Origin: Chitinivibrionia bacterium
GTDB taxonomy: Bacteria > Krumholzibacteriota > Krumholzibacteriia > WVZY01
DNA: 9,533 nt
Assembly (NCBI GenBank): GCA_016208665.1
Contig: JACQXT010000163.1
Span: forward strand, 1-9,533
Direction of reading: 5' to 3'
The position numbers and the translations under genes are program-made. The stretch's first letter is position 1, and each line of letters begins with the position of its first letter. Below, piece by piece: positions 1-7,368 of this stretch. The notes beneath the pieces are model-generated. The model was given only the letters and a program-made list of their open reading frames with translations, made no database searches and had not been told where the DNA came from.

Positions 1-1254
1 TTCGTTATGGGTCCGCTCGCATTCCTGGTTCATCCCACGGCGGTCGTCTTGGTGCCGGCCGCATGCATCGGCATCATGGCCATGGATGCAGGGCGATTTC
101 GATCGAGCCGCCCCGCGTTGCTTCTCCTGTGGTGCCTGGTCATAGCGGCCGTGAACGCCGTCTGGATTGCGCCGCTCGTCAGCTACCTCGGAGTGAAGAC
201 TCCCTCGACCGCTTTTTTCCAGATGGCGGGAATACAGGAAGCCGCCAGTCTGATCATGCGGCCGGGAAGCCTTCCGGCGGCTGCACTGGTCGTCTTCGCC
301 TTCGGGGGCATGCTGACCCTCGTTCGCGAGAAGCGGTTTTCCGTTCTGGTGCCGGCCGCCGGAGCCTCGGCGGTTCTACTGGCGATCGCCGGGTACGGAT
401 GCCAGATCGCGTGCATCGACCAGATGGAGCCGGGACGCTTCTTGGTCAGCTTTCTGCTGTTTCTCTCTCCGCTTGCGGGCGTTGGGCTCTGCGGGTTCAT
501 GAAGGCGGTCGAACGCCGGTTCCCCTCGGGCGGCACACGATGGAAATACGCACTTACGGTGCTGATCTTTCTTGCTCCTCTGTGGCTTTCGTTTATTGAA
601 TCCAAGACGCTGTACAAGCATACGATAACGACCAGGATGCCCGAAGGCGTTGCCGCTCTGGCGGCGATCGCCAAAGAGCGAACGGATTTGCCCGGCAGGC
701 TGATGGTCGAGGACGGTCCGGCCGCTCTCTACGGGCACGCCCATCTGCCCGGCATGCTGCCGCTGCTGAGCGGGCGGGAGCAGATCGGCGGGCCGTATCC
801 CTATACAATTCTCAAGCACCACTTTGCGGACTTCGAGAGCGAAAGCGCGTTCGGAAGACCTCTCGTTTCGTTTTCTCCGGCGGAGTTCGATTCGTGCCTC
901 GAAACCTACAATGTGCGGTTGATCCTTACGGCGACAAAGGGAACGGAAGACTTCCTTAGGAGGGTCGCGTCGGTCAGTCTCATCGCGCGGTCGGGGCGAT
1001 ATTCGCTCTGGAAGGTGCAGGGGGATTTCGGCCCCGCGTTCGGGGCCGGCGTTCAGGTGTCGTCCGCTCAGAACCTGATTATGGTGACGGGAGGGGGATC
1101 CGTCCCGAGGGTGGTTCTCAAGTATCATTGGGACAAAGGATTGCATGCCGCCGGCCCATCGATGATTTTCCCGGTGCAGGTAGGCGCCGATCCGATTCCC
1201 TTTATCGGGCTCGAGCCTCGAGGGGCAAATGAAGTGCGCATAGTTTATGAGTAA
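1..1254 (+). CDS. Multi-pass membrane protein, GT-C/PTPS-related-like, 5'-truncated by the window
   Basis: The frame is open from base 1 (two codons precede the first ATG at 7), so this is most likely the 3' part of a longer gene. Counting from that ATG there are about six hydrophobic segments (near residues 3-25, 36-60, 88-107, 112-130, 146-166 and 181-198), then a soluble domain of roughly 215 residues to the end. That domain has a GRLMVEDGP strand-like motif, LLSGREQIGGPYPY, and YNVRLILT followed by a segment ending in SLWKV. This order, a membrane bundle then an exported domain with a 'GR..vE' motif and a 'ynv.yi' motif, is what I know from PTPS-related/YfhO-like membrane proteins found in polysaccharide clusters. 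Those are thought to resemble GT-C glycosyltransferases, but their reaction is largely unproven. The N-terminal catalytic loop expected in a GT-C enzyme would lie upstream of the window. Being next to another GT-C gene fits a role in periplasmic glycan assembly. Class is fairly sure, substrate unknown. Confidence 0.75.
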   Translation, partial: FVMGPLAFLVHPTAVVLVPAACIGIMAMDAGRFRSSRPALLLLWCLVIAAVNAVWIAPLVSYLGVKTPSTAFFQMAGIQEAASLIMRPGSLPAAALVVFAFGGMLTLVREKRFSVLVPAAGASAVLLAIAGYGCQIACIDQMEPGRFLVSFLLFLSPLAGVGLCGFMKAVERRFPSGGTRWKYALTVLIFLAPLWLSFIESKTLYKHTITTRMPEGVAALAAIAKERTDLPGRLMVEDGPAALYGHAHLPGMLPLLSGREQIGGPYPYTILKHHFADFESESAFGRPLVSFSPAEFDSCLETYNVRLILTATKGTEDFLRRVASVSLIARSGRYSLWKVQGDFGPAFGAGVQVSSAQNLIMVTGGGSVPRVVLKYHWDKGLHAAGPSMIFPVQVGADPIPFIGLEPRGANEVRIVYE

Positions 1255-1270
1255 AGACGGCTCGTTGGGG

Positions 1271-1299
1271 TTGACATCCGGGCTCGGTTGCGGTATCAT
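1271..1299 (+). promoter_or_regulatory. Sigma-70-type promoter ahead of the GT-C gene
   Basis: A perfect -35 hexamer TTGACA (1271-1276) is followed after exactly 17 bases by TATCAT (1294-1299), a 5/6 match to TATAAT. Transcription would start near 1306, giving a leader of about 80 bases before the ATG at 1388. It starts 17 bases after the upstream stop codon, and I see no terminator hairpin between them, so the downstream gene may be transcribed both from here and by read-through. The leader contains a strong Shine-Dalgarno-like ATAAGGAG (1343-1350) with no start codon at a useful distance. The site probably used is GAGGAA (1371-1376), 11 bases before the ATG. Confidence 0.65.
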
Positions 1300-1387
1300 A
1301 ATCGGAGATTTTCCAATACATTAGGCCGCTGCGCCGATCAAGATAAGGAGTTCAAGGACGTTCCACTGTTGAGGAAAGCGTAAGTCG

Positions 1388-3103
1388 ATGTCCGTGCCCG
1401 CGAAGCGACACCGTACGCTGCTGTTGCTTGCCCTGTTTTTCTCGACCCTCGTATTTCACATGGTCGTGGGATGGCAGGATATCTCCATCCTTGCGCGGAA
1501 TGGGTTTCTCTGCGACGACAGTTTCTACGCATTCCAGATTGCGAAAAACATCGCCGCCGGAAACGGGCCGACGTTCGACGGCGTTCTGCCCACGACCGGC
1601 TTTCAGCCGCTCTACGTGTTCATCCTTGTGCCTGTATTCTGGCTCTTCGGAACGAGCCTGGTCGTGCCTGTCAAAATCGCGCTGATGATTTCGGCGGTTT
1701 TCATCGCGATGGCGGCGGTTGTTCTCTTTCTCATCACGAGCAGGTATGTCAGGGAATCGATTGCGCTCGTTGTTTCGCCGCTGTGGGCGTTTTCCCCGGT
1801 GGTCATCAGACAGGGCGCTAACGGGCTGGAAACCTCCCTGGCGCTTCTCTTGTTCTCGGTATCGGTGTATTACTACCTCGCGAATGTCCGGGGGGATCCA
1901 TACCCGTCCCGGAATTCGATGATCGTGCTGGGGATTCTGCTCGGCCTTACGATCTTCGCGAGGATCGACGAGCTGTTTCTCCTCTTCGCCGTGCTGCTCG
2001 ATTACCTCTTCGTCCTGAGAAAACGGGGGGCATCGCGGGGAGCGATTGCAGGGGTGGGATATCTTCTCGCCGGCGTGTGTTTCGCTTCGAGTCCGTGGGT
2101 GCTCTACTACGCCGTTCAGGCAGGAACGCCCGTTTTCGACAGCGGGGCGGCGATTCGCTTCCTCTCCATGGCCTACGCCCCCTTCTTCGACGTGCAAGCC
2201 CCCGCCGGCGCGGCCGCCGGTCCCGGCGTTTCGTTCATCCTGTTCAATGTCGTCCATTCCTTCTCGGTGCTCAAGGCAGCGCCTCCGGTTCATGCGCTGT
2301 ACCGGCTCATGGAGAAAGCCGGTTCGGGCGCATGGCTCGAAACGGCTCTGGACATTCTCGGAACCATCGCCGGTCTCGTGCTGGTGGGCGTGCTCGTCTA
2401 TTATTTCATCCAATCGAGAAGAGGCGCCCGTTTCAATCGCAGGAGCGAGGTCAACTTCCTGCTCGTGTTCTCCCTCCTGCTCATCGGCGCCTATTCCTTC
2501 GTCGTCTTCGGCTTCTTCTTTTTTATACGGTACTATTTTCCCATCTATTTCATCCTGTGCATCTATTGCGCGTTTTTGCTCGAAGACTGTTGCGGCCGTT
2601 TCTTCGCCCGGGCCCGCTCCTCCGTCGTGCGCGCCGCGGTTTTCTCGTGCGCCGGAGCCTATGTGATCGCCTTTGCCTTGATGGCGTACAGCCAATCGTT
2701 CAGGACGAAGAAGGTGTACTGTTTCTACGACGTGGCCAAATGGGCGGAGAAACATACGGGCGAGCATGATACCATCGGCGCCTTTCAAGGAGGGGCCATC
2801 GGCTATTTTTCCGGGAGGAGGGTGGTGAACCTCGACGGCAAGGTGAACCACGACGCCTTGGAGGCGCTGAAAAGCGGCACGCTTCATGCATACCTGCATA
2901 AAGCCGGAGTCGATGTCGTACTCGACAAGTGCAATGTGCTCGAGCTGTTTCTTCTGAATCCCGGCGGGACGGCCCCGGAAACGCTGCACCTCGCCCGCAT
3001 AACCGACGCGGACGATCCCTGCATGCCGGGATGGGTCGCCTACCGGGTGTTGGAGGAGGGGGGGAACGGCGGCTCGATCCATCCCTCTCTCATGCGGCGC
3101 TGA
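1388..3103 (+). CDS. GT-C fold membrane glycosyltransferase (ArnT/PMT/AftB-like)
   Basis: A 571-residue integral membrane protein. After a first membrane helix (about residues 10-28) the periplasmic loop carries CDDSFYAFQIAKN (42-54) with an acidic pair D43-D44, then GNGPTFDG (58-65), TTGFQPLY (69-76) and NGLET (145-149). The pattern DD.fy...A.N...G.G...f.g...GF.PL...GLET is the signature of GT-C enzymes of the GT39/GT83/AftB type, in which the first acidic residues are catalytic and the donor is a polyprenyl-phosphate sugar. About ten further hydrophobic segments follow. The C-terminal soluble domain (about 440-571) contains DVAKWAEKH, AIGYFSGRRVVNLDG and VDVVLDK, a module common at the end of these proteins. 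The start at 1388 is chosen because it gives a basic N-terminus (AKRHR) before the first helix and has GAGGAA 11 bases upstream. Probable role: adding a sugar to a lipid-linked glycan or protein on the periplasmic side. Substrate unknown; it could be a polysaccharide side-branch enzyme. Confidence 0.85.
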   Translation: MSVPAKRHRTLLLLALFFSTLVFHMVVGWQDISILARNGFLCDDSFYAFQIAKNIAAGNGPTFDGVLPTTGFQPLYVFILVPVFWLFGTSLVVPVKIALMISAVFIAMAAVVLFLITSRYVRESIALVVSPLWAFSPVVIRQGANGLETSLALLLFSVSVYYYLANVRGDPYPSRNSMIVLGILLGLTIFARIDELFLLFAVLLDYLFVLRKRGASRGAIAGVGYLLAGVCFASSPWVLYYAVQAGTPVFDSGAAIRFLSMAYAPFFDVQAPAGAAAGPGVSFILFNVVHSFSVLKAAPPVHALYRLMEKAGSGAWLETALDILGTIAGLVLVGVLVYYFIQSRRGARFNRRSEVNFLLVFSLLLIGAYSFVVFGFFFFIRYYFPIYFILCIYCAFLLEDCCGRFFARARSSVVRAAVFSCAGAYVIAFALMAYSQSFRTKKVYCFYDVAKWAEKHTGEHDTIGAFQGGAIGYFSGRRVVNLDGKVNHDALEALKSGTLHAYLHKAGVDVVLDKCNVLELFLLNPGGTAPETLHLARITDADDPCMPGWVAYRVLEEGGNGGSIHPSLMRR

Positions 3104-3316
3104 TTTCCGGCAATTTTTGATTGATTTATATCCTATTAATGAGTAGACTTACTTAAAACAGTGCAATCTATCATTTTCCTCTTGGAGGTTCCTCGCACCG
3201 CCACTGATAATGGTTCTCTGAGCCGCATTCCGTAATGTTTTGGCTTGTACAAGATCGAGTCAGAGTGATAGGTTGTCTTCCAAATTGCGCAAATTGCAGT
3301 AACGGAGAACATTGAC
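3104..3316 (+). promoter_or_regulatory. AT-rich intergenic control region before the GT2-PCP-Wzy operon
   Basis: No credible gene lies in these 213 bases. Base composition drops sharply: 75 of 190 bases are G or C over 3111-3300 by hand count (about 39%), against clearly G+C-rich flanking genes. A candidate -10, TATCAT at 3169-3174, is identical to the -10 hexamer at 1294-1299. The best -35 I can pair with it is TAGACT (3144-3149, 4/6), but the 19-base spacer is long, so the promoter call is weak. No rho-independent terminator is visible after the upstream stop codon (3101-3103). The region ends in a Shine-Dalgarno-like CGGAG (3303-3307), 9 bases before the ATG at 3317. Its place directly before a tightly packed operon makes it the likely site of operon control. 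Confidence 0.45.
3281..3297 (+). repeat. Short tandem direct repeat CAAATTGC x2 (9-base period)
   Basis: CAAATTGC occurs at 3281-3288 and again at 3290-3297, one base apart. The overlap creates an 8-base palindrome TTGCGCAA (3285-3292). It lies 20 bases before the GT2 start codon and just ahead of the ribosome binding site. It could be an operator-like site or a part of the leader RNA, but a repeat this short may be chance. Confidence 0.35.
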
Positions 3317-4567
3317 ATGTGGCCGGCTCTTTTCTGGATCAGTGTGGCGTTTGTTTTTTATGCCTACTTCGGGTATCCGCTCGCCCTCTTCGTGCTCGGC
3401 AAGTTTCGCCGGCATACGGACGTGCCGCGGAGTGCCGATTACCGCCCCTCCGTCTGCGTGTTCATATCCGCCTTCAACGAAGAGAAGGTCCTTCGCCGCA
3501 AGATAGAAAACAGCCTGAGCCTCGACTACCCCAGGAATAAGCTCAAGATTATCGTGGCGTCCGACGGCTCATCGGACGCAACCGTCGCCATTGCCCGCGA
3601 CTACGATGATCTCGGCGTCACGCTGCACAACTTCTCAGCGAGGCGCGGGAAAAGCGCCACCATCAACAGCGTCATGAAGCACGTACGGGAAGAGGTCGTC
3701 GTATTCACGGATGCCAACGCCATCTTCGCCGCAGATGCCCTGAAGAAAATGGTTGCGCAGTTCTGCGATCCGCGTATCGGGTGCGTGGTCGGCAAGCTCA
3801 GATACGTCGACAGGCACACGTCCGGCGTCGGCAAAGGCGAAGGCATCTACTGGCGATATGAATCGAAGATCAGCCGGATGGAGAGCGCCCTTCAGAAGGT
3901 TCTCGTCGCAAACGGCTCGATCTTCGCCATCCGCAGGAGACTGTTCAGGCAACTCCACCCCGAGGTCGCCAACGACTTTCAATTGCCCGTCGATATCGCG
4001 AGCCAGGGGTACGGAGTGGTCTATGAACCGCAGGCCGAAGCCATCGAGCGGACCACGATTTTCTGGCAGGAGGAATTCCAGCGCAAGCTCCGCATCGTGC
4101 TTCGCGGCATAACGGGATTTTCGGTGCTCGCGGACCGCTTCAAGGGATTCAGGCTGTGGCAGTTCGCATCCCACAAGCTGCTGCGGTGGTCGGTTGCGCC
4201 GTTCCTCCTCCTGGCGCTCGCGACGAACGGCGTGCTGGCCGCCCGGTCCTGGTTCTTCGCCGGCGCCGCGGTTCTCCAGGCGGCATTTTACCTGGCGGCA
4301 TTCAACGGGTGGCGCCTGCGCAAGGCGAAAAAGCCCCATCGCTTCTTCTACGTTCCGTTCTACTTCACCATGGTCAATCTTGCCGCCACGGTTGCAATCG
4401 TCAAATTCGCGGTCGGCCGCCGGCAGGCCGTGTGGGAAAAGGCGGAAAGCGCCAGATTCTCGCCGATTCACACTCCCGCCGAACCATTCTCCGCGGTCGC
4501 GTCTCCGGATCTGGAGGATGAACTGCACCGGCCGGCGAGCAGCGCGGTACGAGTAAGCAAGAACTGA
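3317..4567 (+). CDS. Membrane-anchored family 2 glycosyltransferase
   Basis: A 416-residue inverting nucleotide-sugar glycosyltransferase (GT2, GT-A fold), probably extending a lipid-linked repeat unit on the cytoplasmic face. An N-terminal hydrophobic helix (about 3-28) is followed by the catalytic domain: VCVFISAFNEE (46-56), ASDGSSD (81-87) for nucleotide binding, FTDANA (130-135) as the DxD-equivalent metal site, VANGSIFAIRR (197-207), ANDFQLP (218-224) with the likely acceptor-side acidic residue D220, and EFQRKLRIVLRG (253-264), equivalent to the Q/RxxRW region of processive-type GT2 enzymes. Three more hydrophobic stretches follow (about 291-309, 312-330, 347-366), then a polar tail of about 45 residues. 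The start has CGGAG 9 bases upstream. It is the first gene of a block with the Wzz-like and Wzy-like genes (2-base gap to the next ATG). The layout resembles EpsH/IcaA-like exopolysaccharide GT2s; which sugar is transferred cannot be told. Confidence 0.92.
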   Translation: MWPALFWISVAFVFYAYFGYPLALFVLGKFRRHTDVPRSADYRPSVCVFISAFNEEKVLRRKIENSLSLDYPRNKLKIIVASDGSSDATVAIARDYDDLGVTLHNFSARRGKSATINSVMKHVREEVVVFTDANAIFAADALKKMVAQFCDPRIGCVVGKLRYVDRHTSGVGKGEGIYWRYESKISRMESALQKVLVANGSIFAIRRRLFRQLHPEVANDFQLPVDIASQGYGVVYEPQAEAIERTTIFWQEEFQRKLRIVLRGITGFSVLADRFKGFRLWQFASHKLLRWSVAPFLLLALATNGVLAARSWFFAGAAVLQAAFYLAAFNGWRLRKAKKPHRFFYVPFYFTMVNLAATVAIVKFAVGRRQAVWEKAESARFSPIHTPAEPFSAVASPDLEDELHRPASSAVRVSKN

Positions 4568-4569
4568 TC

Positions 4570-5751
4570 ATGTACTCATACCTCAAAACCCTCGTGCAAT
4601 GGAGAAGATTCATCATCATGAGCGGCGTCGCCGCCCTCGCGATCGCCGCGGTCGTCAGCGTGCTTCTTCCCAAGTGGTTCACGGCCACGACGTCGATTTT
4701 TCCGCCTGAGCCGAAAGGATCCCTTTCTCCGTACGCTCAGATCCTGCAAAGCCTGCAGACGCCGCTCTTCGGCCCGACGGCGATCGGCGCCCGTCCGGGA
4801 ACGATCTATATCGACATCTTGAAAAGCCGCACAGTGGGCGAGCGGGTGATCGACGAATTCGGCTATCGGAAGATTTACAAGTCTGAATTGACGACCGATG
4901 CGCTCGACATACTCCGGTCCCACACGTTCTTCTCCCTTCTCGATAACGGCCTGCTGATCGTCAGTTTCGAGGACCGGAATGCGGAGCGGGCCGCACAGGT
5001 CACCAACAGGTACATCACTCTTCTCGACGAATTCAACCGCGAGCTCAACGTGAGCCGGGCCACGAAATCGAAGGAGTTCATCGCGGGCCAGCTGAAGCGC
5101 CACGAACAGGAGCTCAGGAAAGCCGAGGAAGCTCTCCAGGCGTTCCAGGAAAAGAATCAAGCCGTCGAGATGGACGAGCAGACGCGCGCCACGATCGAAA
5201 TCGTTGCCGATCTCACCAGCGAGGCCGTCAAGCTCGAGATCGAACTCGAGCTGCTGCGCACCTATGCGTCGACCGCCTCGGAAGAGTATCTGAGCAAGAA
5301 AGCGCACTACGATAAGCTCATTCAGCAGCTGAACAAGTTCAAGAGCGATTCGACGAGAACCGGCGACGACCGCACCCAGACGTATTTCCCGACATTGGAT
5401 CGCGTGCCCGAGATATCGCTCACCTACGCGCGGTTGCTCCGCGATGTGACGGTCGGCGAGAAGGTGTATCAGCTTCTGGTGACGGAGTACGAGCAGGCGC
5501 GCATCGAAGAGGCCCGTGACACGCCAACGATCCAGATTCTCGACGCGGCATCGCCTCCCGAGCTCAGGAGCAGGCCGAAGCGGAAACAGATCGTGCTCAT
5601 CGGAGGTTTTCTGGGCCTGGCCTGGGGAAGTCTGATCGCCGTTTTCTCCGCCTTCCTGTCGGGCGGGAGCAGCCAGGCGGGCAAGCTCAAGGAGCTGTTC
5701 GCTCCCGTATCCCACGATTTGAAAAGAGTGTTCAGGCGTTCAAGGCACTGA
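4570..5751 (+). CDS. Wzz-type polysaccharide co-polymerase (chain-length determinant), no kinase domain
   Basis: A 393-residue inner-membrane protein expected to control the length of the polymer made by the neighbouring Wzy-like protein. A short basic N-terminus leads into membrane helix 1 (about 13-34), then the Wzz domain beginning TATTSIFPPE (38-47). A long periplasmic region is rich in charged heptad-like helix (about 160-275, with KRHEQELRKAEEALQAFQEK as a typical stretch). Next comes a GNVR-like segment around LLVTEYEQARIEEARDTPTI, which leads to ILDAASPPELRSRPKRK (about 323-339) and membrane helix 2 (about 340-363). The proline-rich turn just before the last helix is the family hallmark. 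A cytoplasmic tail of about 30 residues follows, with no Walker A/B motifs and no tyrosine cluster, so this is not a Wzc-type bacterial tyrosine kinase. Start follows the GT2 stop by 2 bases, suggesting translational coupling; the ribosome binding site is weak. Confidence 0.92.
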   Translation: MYSYLKTLVQWRRFIIMSGVAALAIAAVVSVLLPKWFTATTSIFPPEPKGSLSPYAQILQSLQTPLFGPTAIGARPGTIYIDILKSRTVGERVIDEFGYRKIYKSELTTDALDILRSHTFFSLLDNGLLIVSFEDRNAERAAQVTNRYITLLDEFNRELNVSRATKSKEFIAGQLKRHEQELRKAEEALQAFQEKNQAVEMDEQTRATIEIVADLTSEAVKLEIELELLRTYASTASEEYLSKKAHYDKLIQQLNKFKSDSTRTGDDRTQTYFPTLDRVPEISLTYARLLRDVTVGEKVYQLLVTEYEQARIEEARDTPTIQILDAASPPELRSRPKRKQIVLIGGFLGLAWGSLIAVFSAFLSGGSSQAGKLKELFAPVSHDLKRVFRRSRH

Positions 5752-5752
5752 C

Positions 5753-7135
5753 ATGTCAACGGCACCGGAACGTCATCTCACGAAGAGGGACGTCGTTGCG
5801 ATCTCGACGGTCGTGTCCCTTCCGTTCGCGGGCGCGCTGCTCCTCTATGCGGTATCCCTCGAATCGCTCATCAAACTCGTTGCCGCGGGGGCGTTCGCAT
5901 CGGTGATGGCGCTCGCCATGTTCGCGCATCCTGCGTTCGGCATTCTCGCCGGCGTGTTCTACGTGTACTCCGGGCTGTCATTCTACGCCCCTCCCTTCGT
6001 CGCATACGGCATCATACTCATCGTGCTGCTCGCGGCCTGCCTGCGCCTGCTGAGGGGCGAAAGCCTGCAGTTGAGAACCCCCTTTTTCATCTGGTCCGTC
6101 GCGTTCTTTGCGCTGTTTGCGCTTCAATCCATGCTCTTTTCATACAACATCTCGTACTCCATGCAGAGCCTCTTCGCATTCGTGAAAGTGGTTGTGTTCG
6201 CCTTTCTGATCGCGCAGTTCATCAGGACGCCGAAGCAGCTCGATACGTTCGCGATCGTCGTCTTCGCGGGAGCCCTGTGTTCCATCGTTCTCGGTCTCAT
6301 CAACCTGCGGTTCGGCCTGCAGAGCAATCTCAATGTGATGGGCGGGGTGAACCTGCTTCGTTTCACCGGCACGTTCCGCGATCCCAACGTCCTGGCGATG
6401 TCGCTCATGTCGGCGCTGCCCCTCGGCCTCTACGCCGTGAGACGGAGCGGGGGATGGACGTTCAGGCTCGGCGCGATTCTCGGGCTGGCCGCCCTGCTCG
6501 CCGCGGCGTTCGCGACGTATTCGCGGGCGGCGTTCTTCCCGCTCGCGTTCATACTCCTGGCCGTGCTTCTCAAGGAAACGAGACATCGGAAATCTGCGGT
6601 CTCCCTGCTTCTCGTGCTCGCCGTCGTGGCCGTGGTGCTCCTCGTCCCCGGCTTCTACTGGGACCGGTTGATGTCCCTGGGGGATATCTCGGAGGTGAGC
6701 CAGTCGGACTGGTCTCTCTACCTGCGGCTCAAGGCGGCCAAAGTGGCGCTCGCGATGTTCGCGGAACATCCGTTCACCGGCGTCGGGCTCGGCAATTTCA
6801 TCGTGCGCTCGGGCTCGGAATTGTTCGTCCGGATCGTTGTTCATAACCTCTATCTCGAGATACTCGCCGGCACCGGCATTCTTGGATTTCTGTCCCTCAT
6901 GCTCGTGTTCTGGTCCGGCATCAGGGAATGCCTCAAGGGCATCCGCGCCCGCCGGCGCGCCGCCCTGGAAGGGATGCACGCGCTGTCCTTCTATATGCTC
7001 CTCTCGTTCGTCTCGTCGCTCATTGCGGGGCTCTTCCTGTCGACGCCGTTCAGTTACTCGATATGGACGCCGCTCGCCGGCGGCCTGGTCGTCGGCGCCA
7101 TGGCCTCCCGCGACGCCGACGCATCCGTTTCCTGA
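5753..7135 (+). CDS. O-antigen ligase/polymerase family protein (Wzy/WaaL-like)
   Basis: A 460-residue polytopic membrane protein with roughly a dozen hydrophobic segments. It carries the Wzy_C (O-antigen ligase) landmarks: GTFRDPNVLA (206-215), ATYSRAAF (254-261), a periplasmic loop with SDWSLYLRLKAAKVAL (318-333), EHPFTGVGLGNF (338-349), and VVHNLYLEILAGTG (362-375) with the conserved histidine H364. The large loop between the SR motif and the H motif is where these enzymes bind undecaprenyl-diphosphate glycan. Polymerases and ligases share this domain and cannot be separated by sequence alone. The adjacent Wzz-type gene (1-base gap) favours a Wzy polymerase of the Wzx/Wzy-dependent pathway. 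The ATG at 5753 follows an AAGG (5742-5745) within the end of the previous gene. The protein ends in a short polar tail; no terminator is evident immediately downstream. Confidence 0.9.
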   Translation: MSTAPERHLTKRDVVAISTVVSLPFAGALLLYAVSLESLIKLVAAGAFASVMALAMFAHPAFGILAGVFYVYSGLSFYAPPFVAYGIILIVLLAACLRLLRGESLQLRTPFFIWSVAFFALFALQSMLFSYNISYSMQSLFAFVKVVVFAFLIAQFIRTPKQLDTFAIVVFAGALCSIVLGLINLRFGLQSNLNVMGGVNLLRFTGTFRDPNVLAMSLMSALPLGLYAVRRSGGWTFRLGAILGLAALLAAAFATYSRAAFFPLAFILLAVLLKETRHRKSAVSLLLVLAVVAVVLLVPGFYWDRLMSLGDISEVSQSDWSLYLRLKAAKVALAMFAEHPFTGVGLGNFIVRSGSELFVRIVVHNLYLEILAGTGILGFLSLMLVFWSGIRECLKGIRARRRAALEGMHALSFYMLLSFVSSLIAGLFLSTPFSYSIWTPLAGGLVVGAMASRDADASVS

Positions 7136-7368
7136 TTCGCGACTCGGGCAGGAACCTTTGGCGCTTCCGCATGTATAAGCGTGCACGAGAGGGGGCATGT
7201 CCGGCGGCGGAACCCGCGCCGCCCCCGGGGGAAGTGTGCGGGAAGAAGTCATGGTCTCAACACGAGGTGCGCTGTGATGTCGCCTTGCAACGGGGGCAGC
7301 GAGCGGATTCCGCTTATCGGGCGACCGATCCCAGTGAGAAAGGAGAGAAGGACGCTACGTCCGCTCGT
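7136..7368 (+). other. Non-coding leader between the Wzy-like and PDZ genes
   Basis: I see no gene here, although the PDZ reading frame stays open through it. A -10-like TATAAG (7174-7179) sits 17 bases after GGAACC (7151-7156). GGAAC is reminiscent of ECF/sigma-E -35 elements, while the -10 looks like sigma-70, so this is only a weak promoter candidate. A G+C-rich hairpin is possible: GGCGGCG (7203-7209) pairs with CGCCGCC (7217-7223) around a 7-base loop, but no U tract follows, so it is not a standard terminator. AGGAGAG (7341-7347) is a strong Shine-Dalgarno-like sequence lying 21 bases before the chosen ATG, farther than usual. Confidence 0.35.

Noticed and set aside
1352..3082. Long open frame on the - strand opposite the GT-C gene (576 codons)
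   Set aside because: Its translation is rich in charged residues, H and P, with no domain-like pattern, and it mirrors a + strand protein with clear GT-C motifs. Long antisense frames are common in G+C-rich genes.
3136..3318. 60-codon - strand frame in the AT-rich intergenic region
   Set aside because: No ribosome binding site, no recognisable protein features, and its start overlaps the GT2 start region; treated as chance.
4576..5715. Long open frame on the - strand opposite the Wzz-like gene (379 codons)
   Set aside because: Low-complexity composition of L, R, E and G with no recognisable motif. The + strand frame has a complete Wzz architecture.
7203..7223. G+C-rich hairpin considered as a terminator for the three-gene operon
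   Set aside because: The 7-base stem is not followed by a run of T; the next bases are C and G rich.
6928..7368. Possible N-terminal extension of the PDZ protein, since its frame stays open upstream
   Set aside because: Part overlaps the Wzy-like gene in another frame, and the predicted residues look like random coding. A standard signal peptide begins at the ATG at 7369, which an extension would bury.
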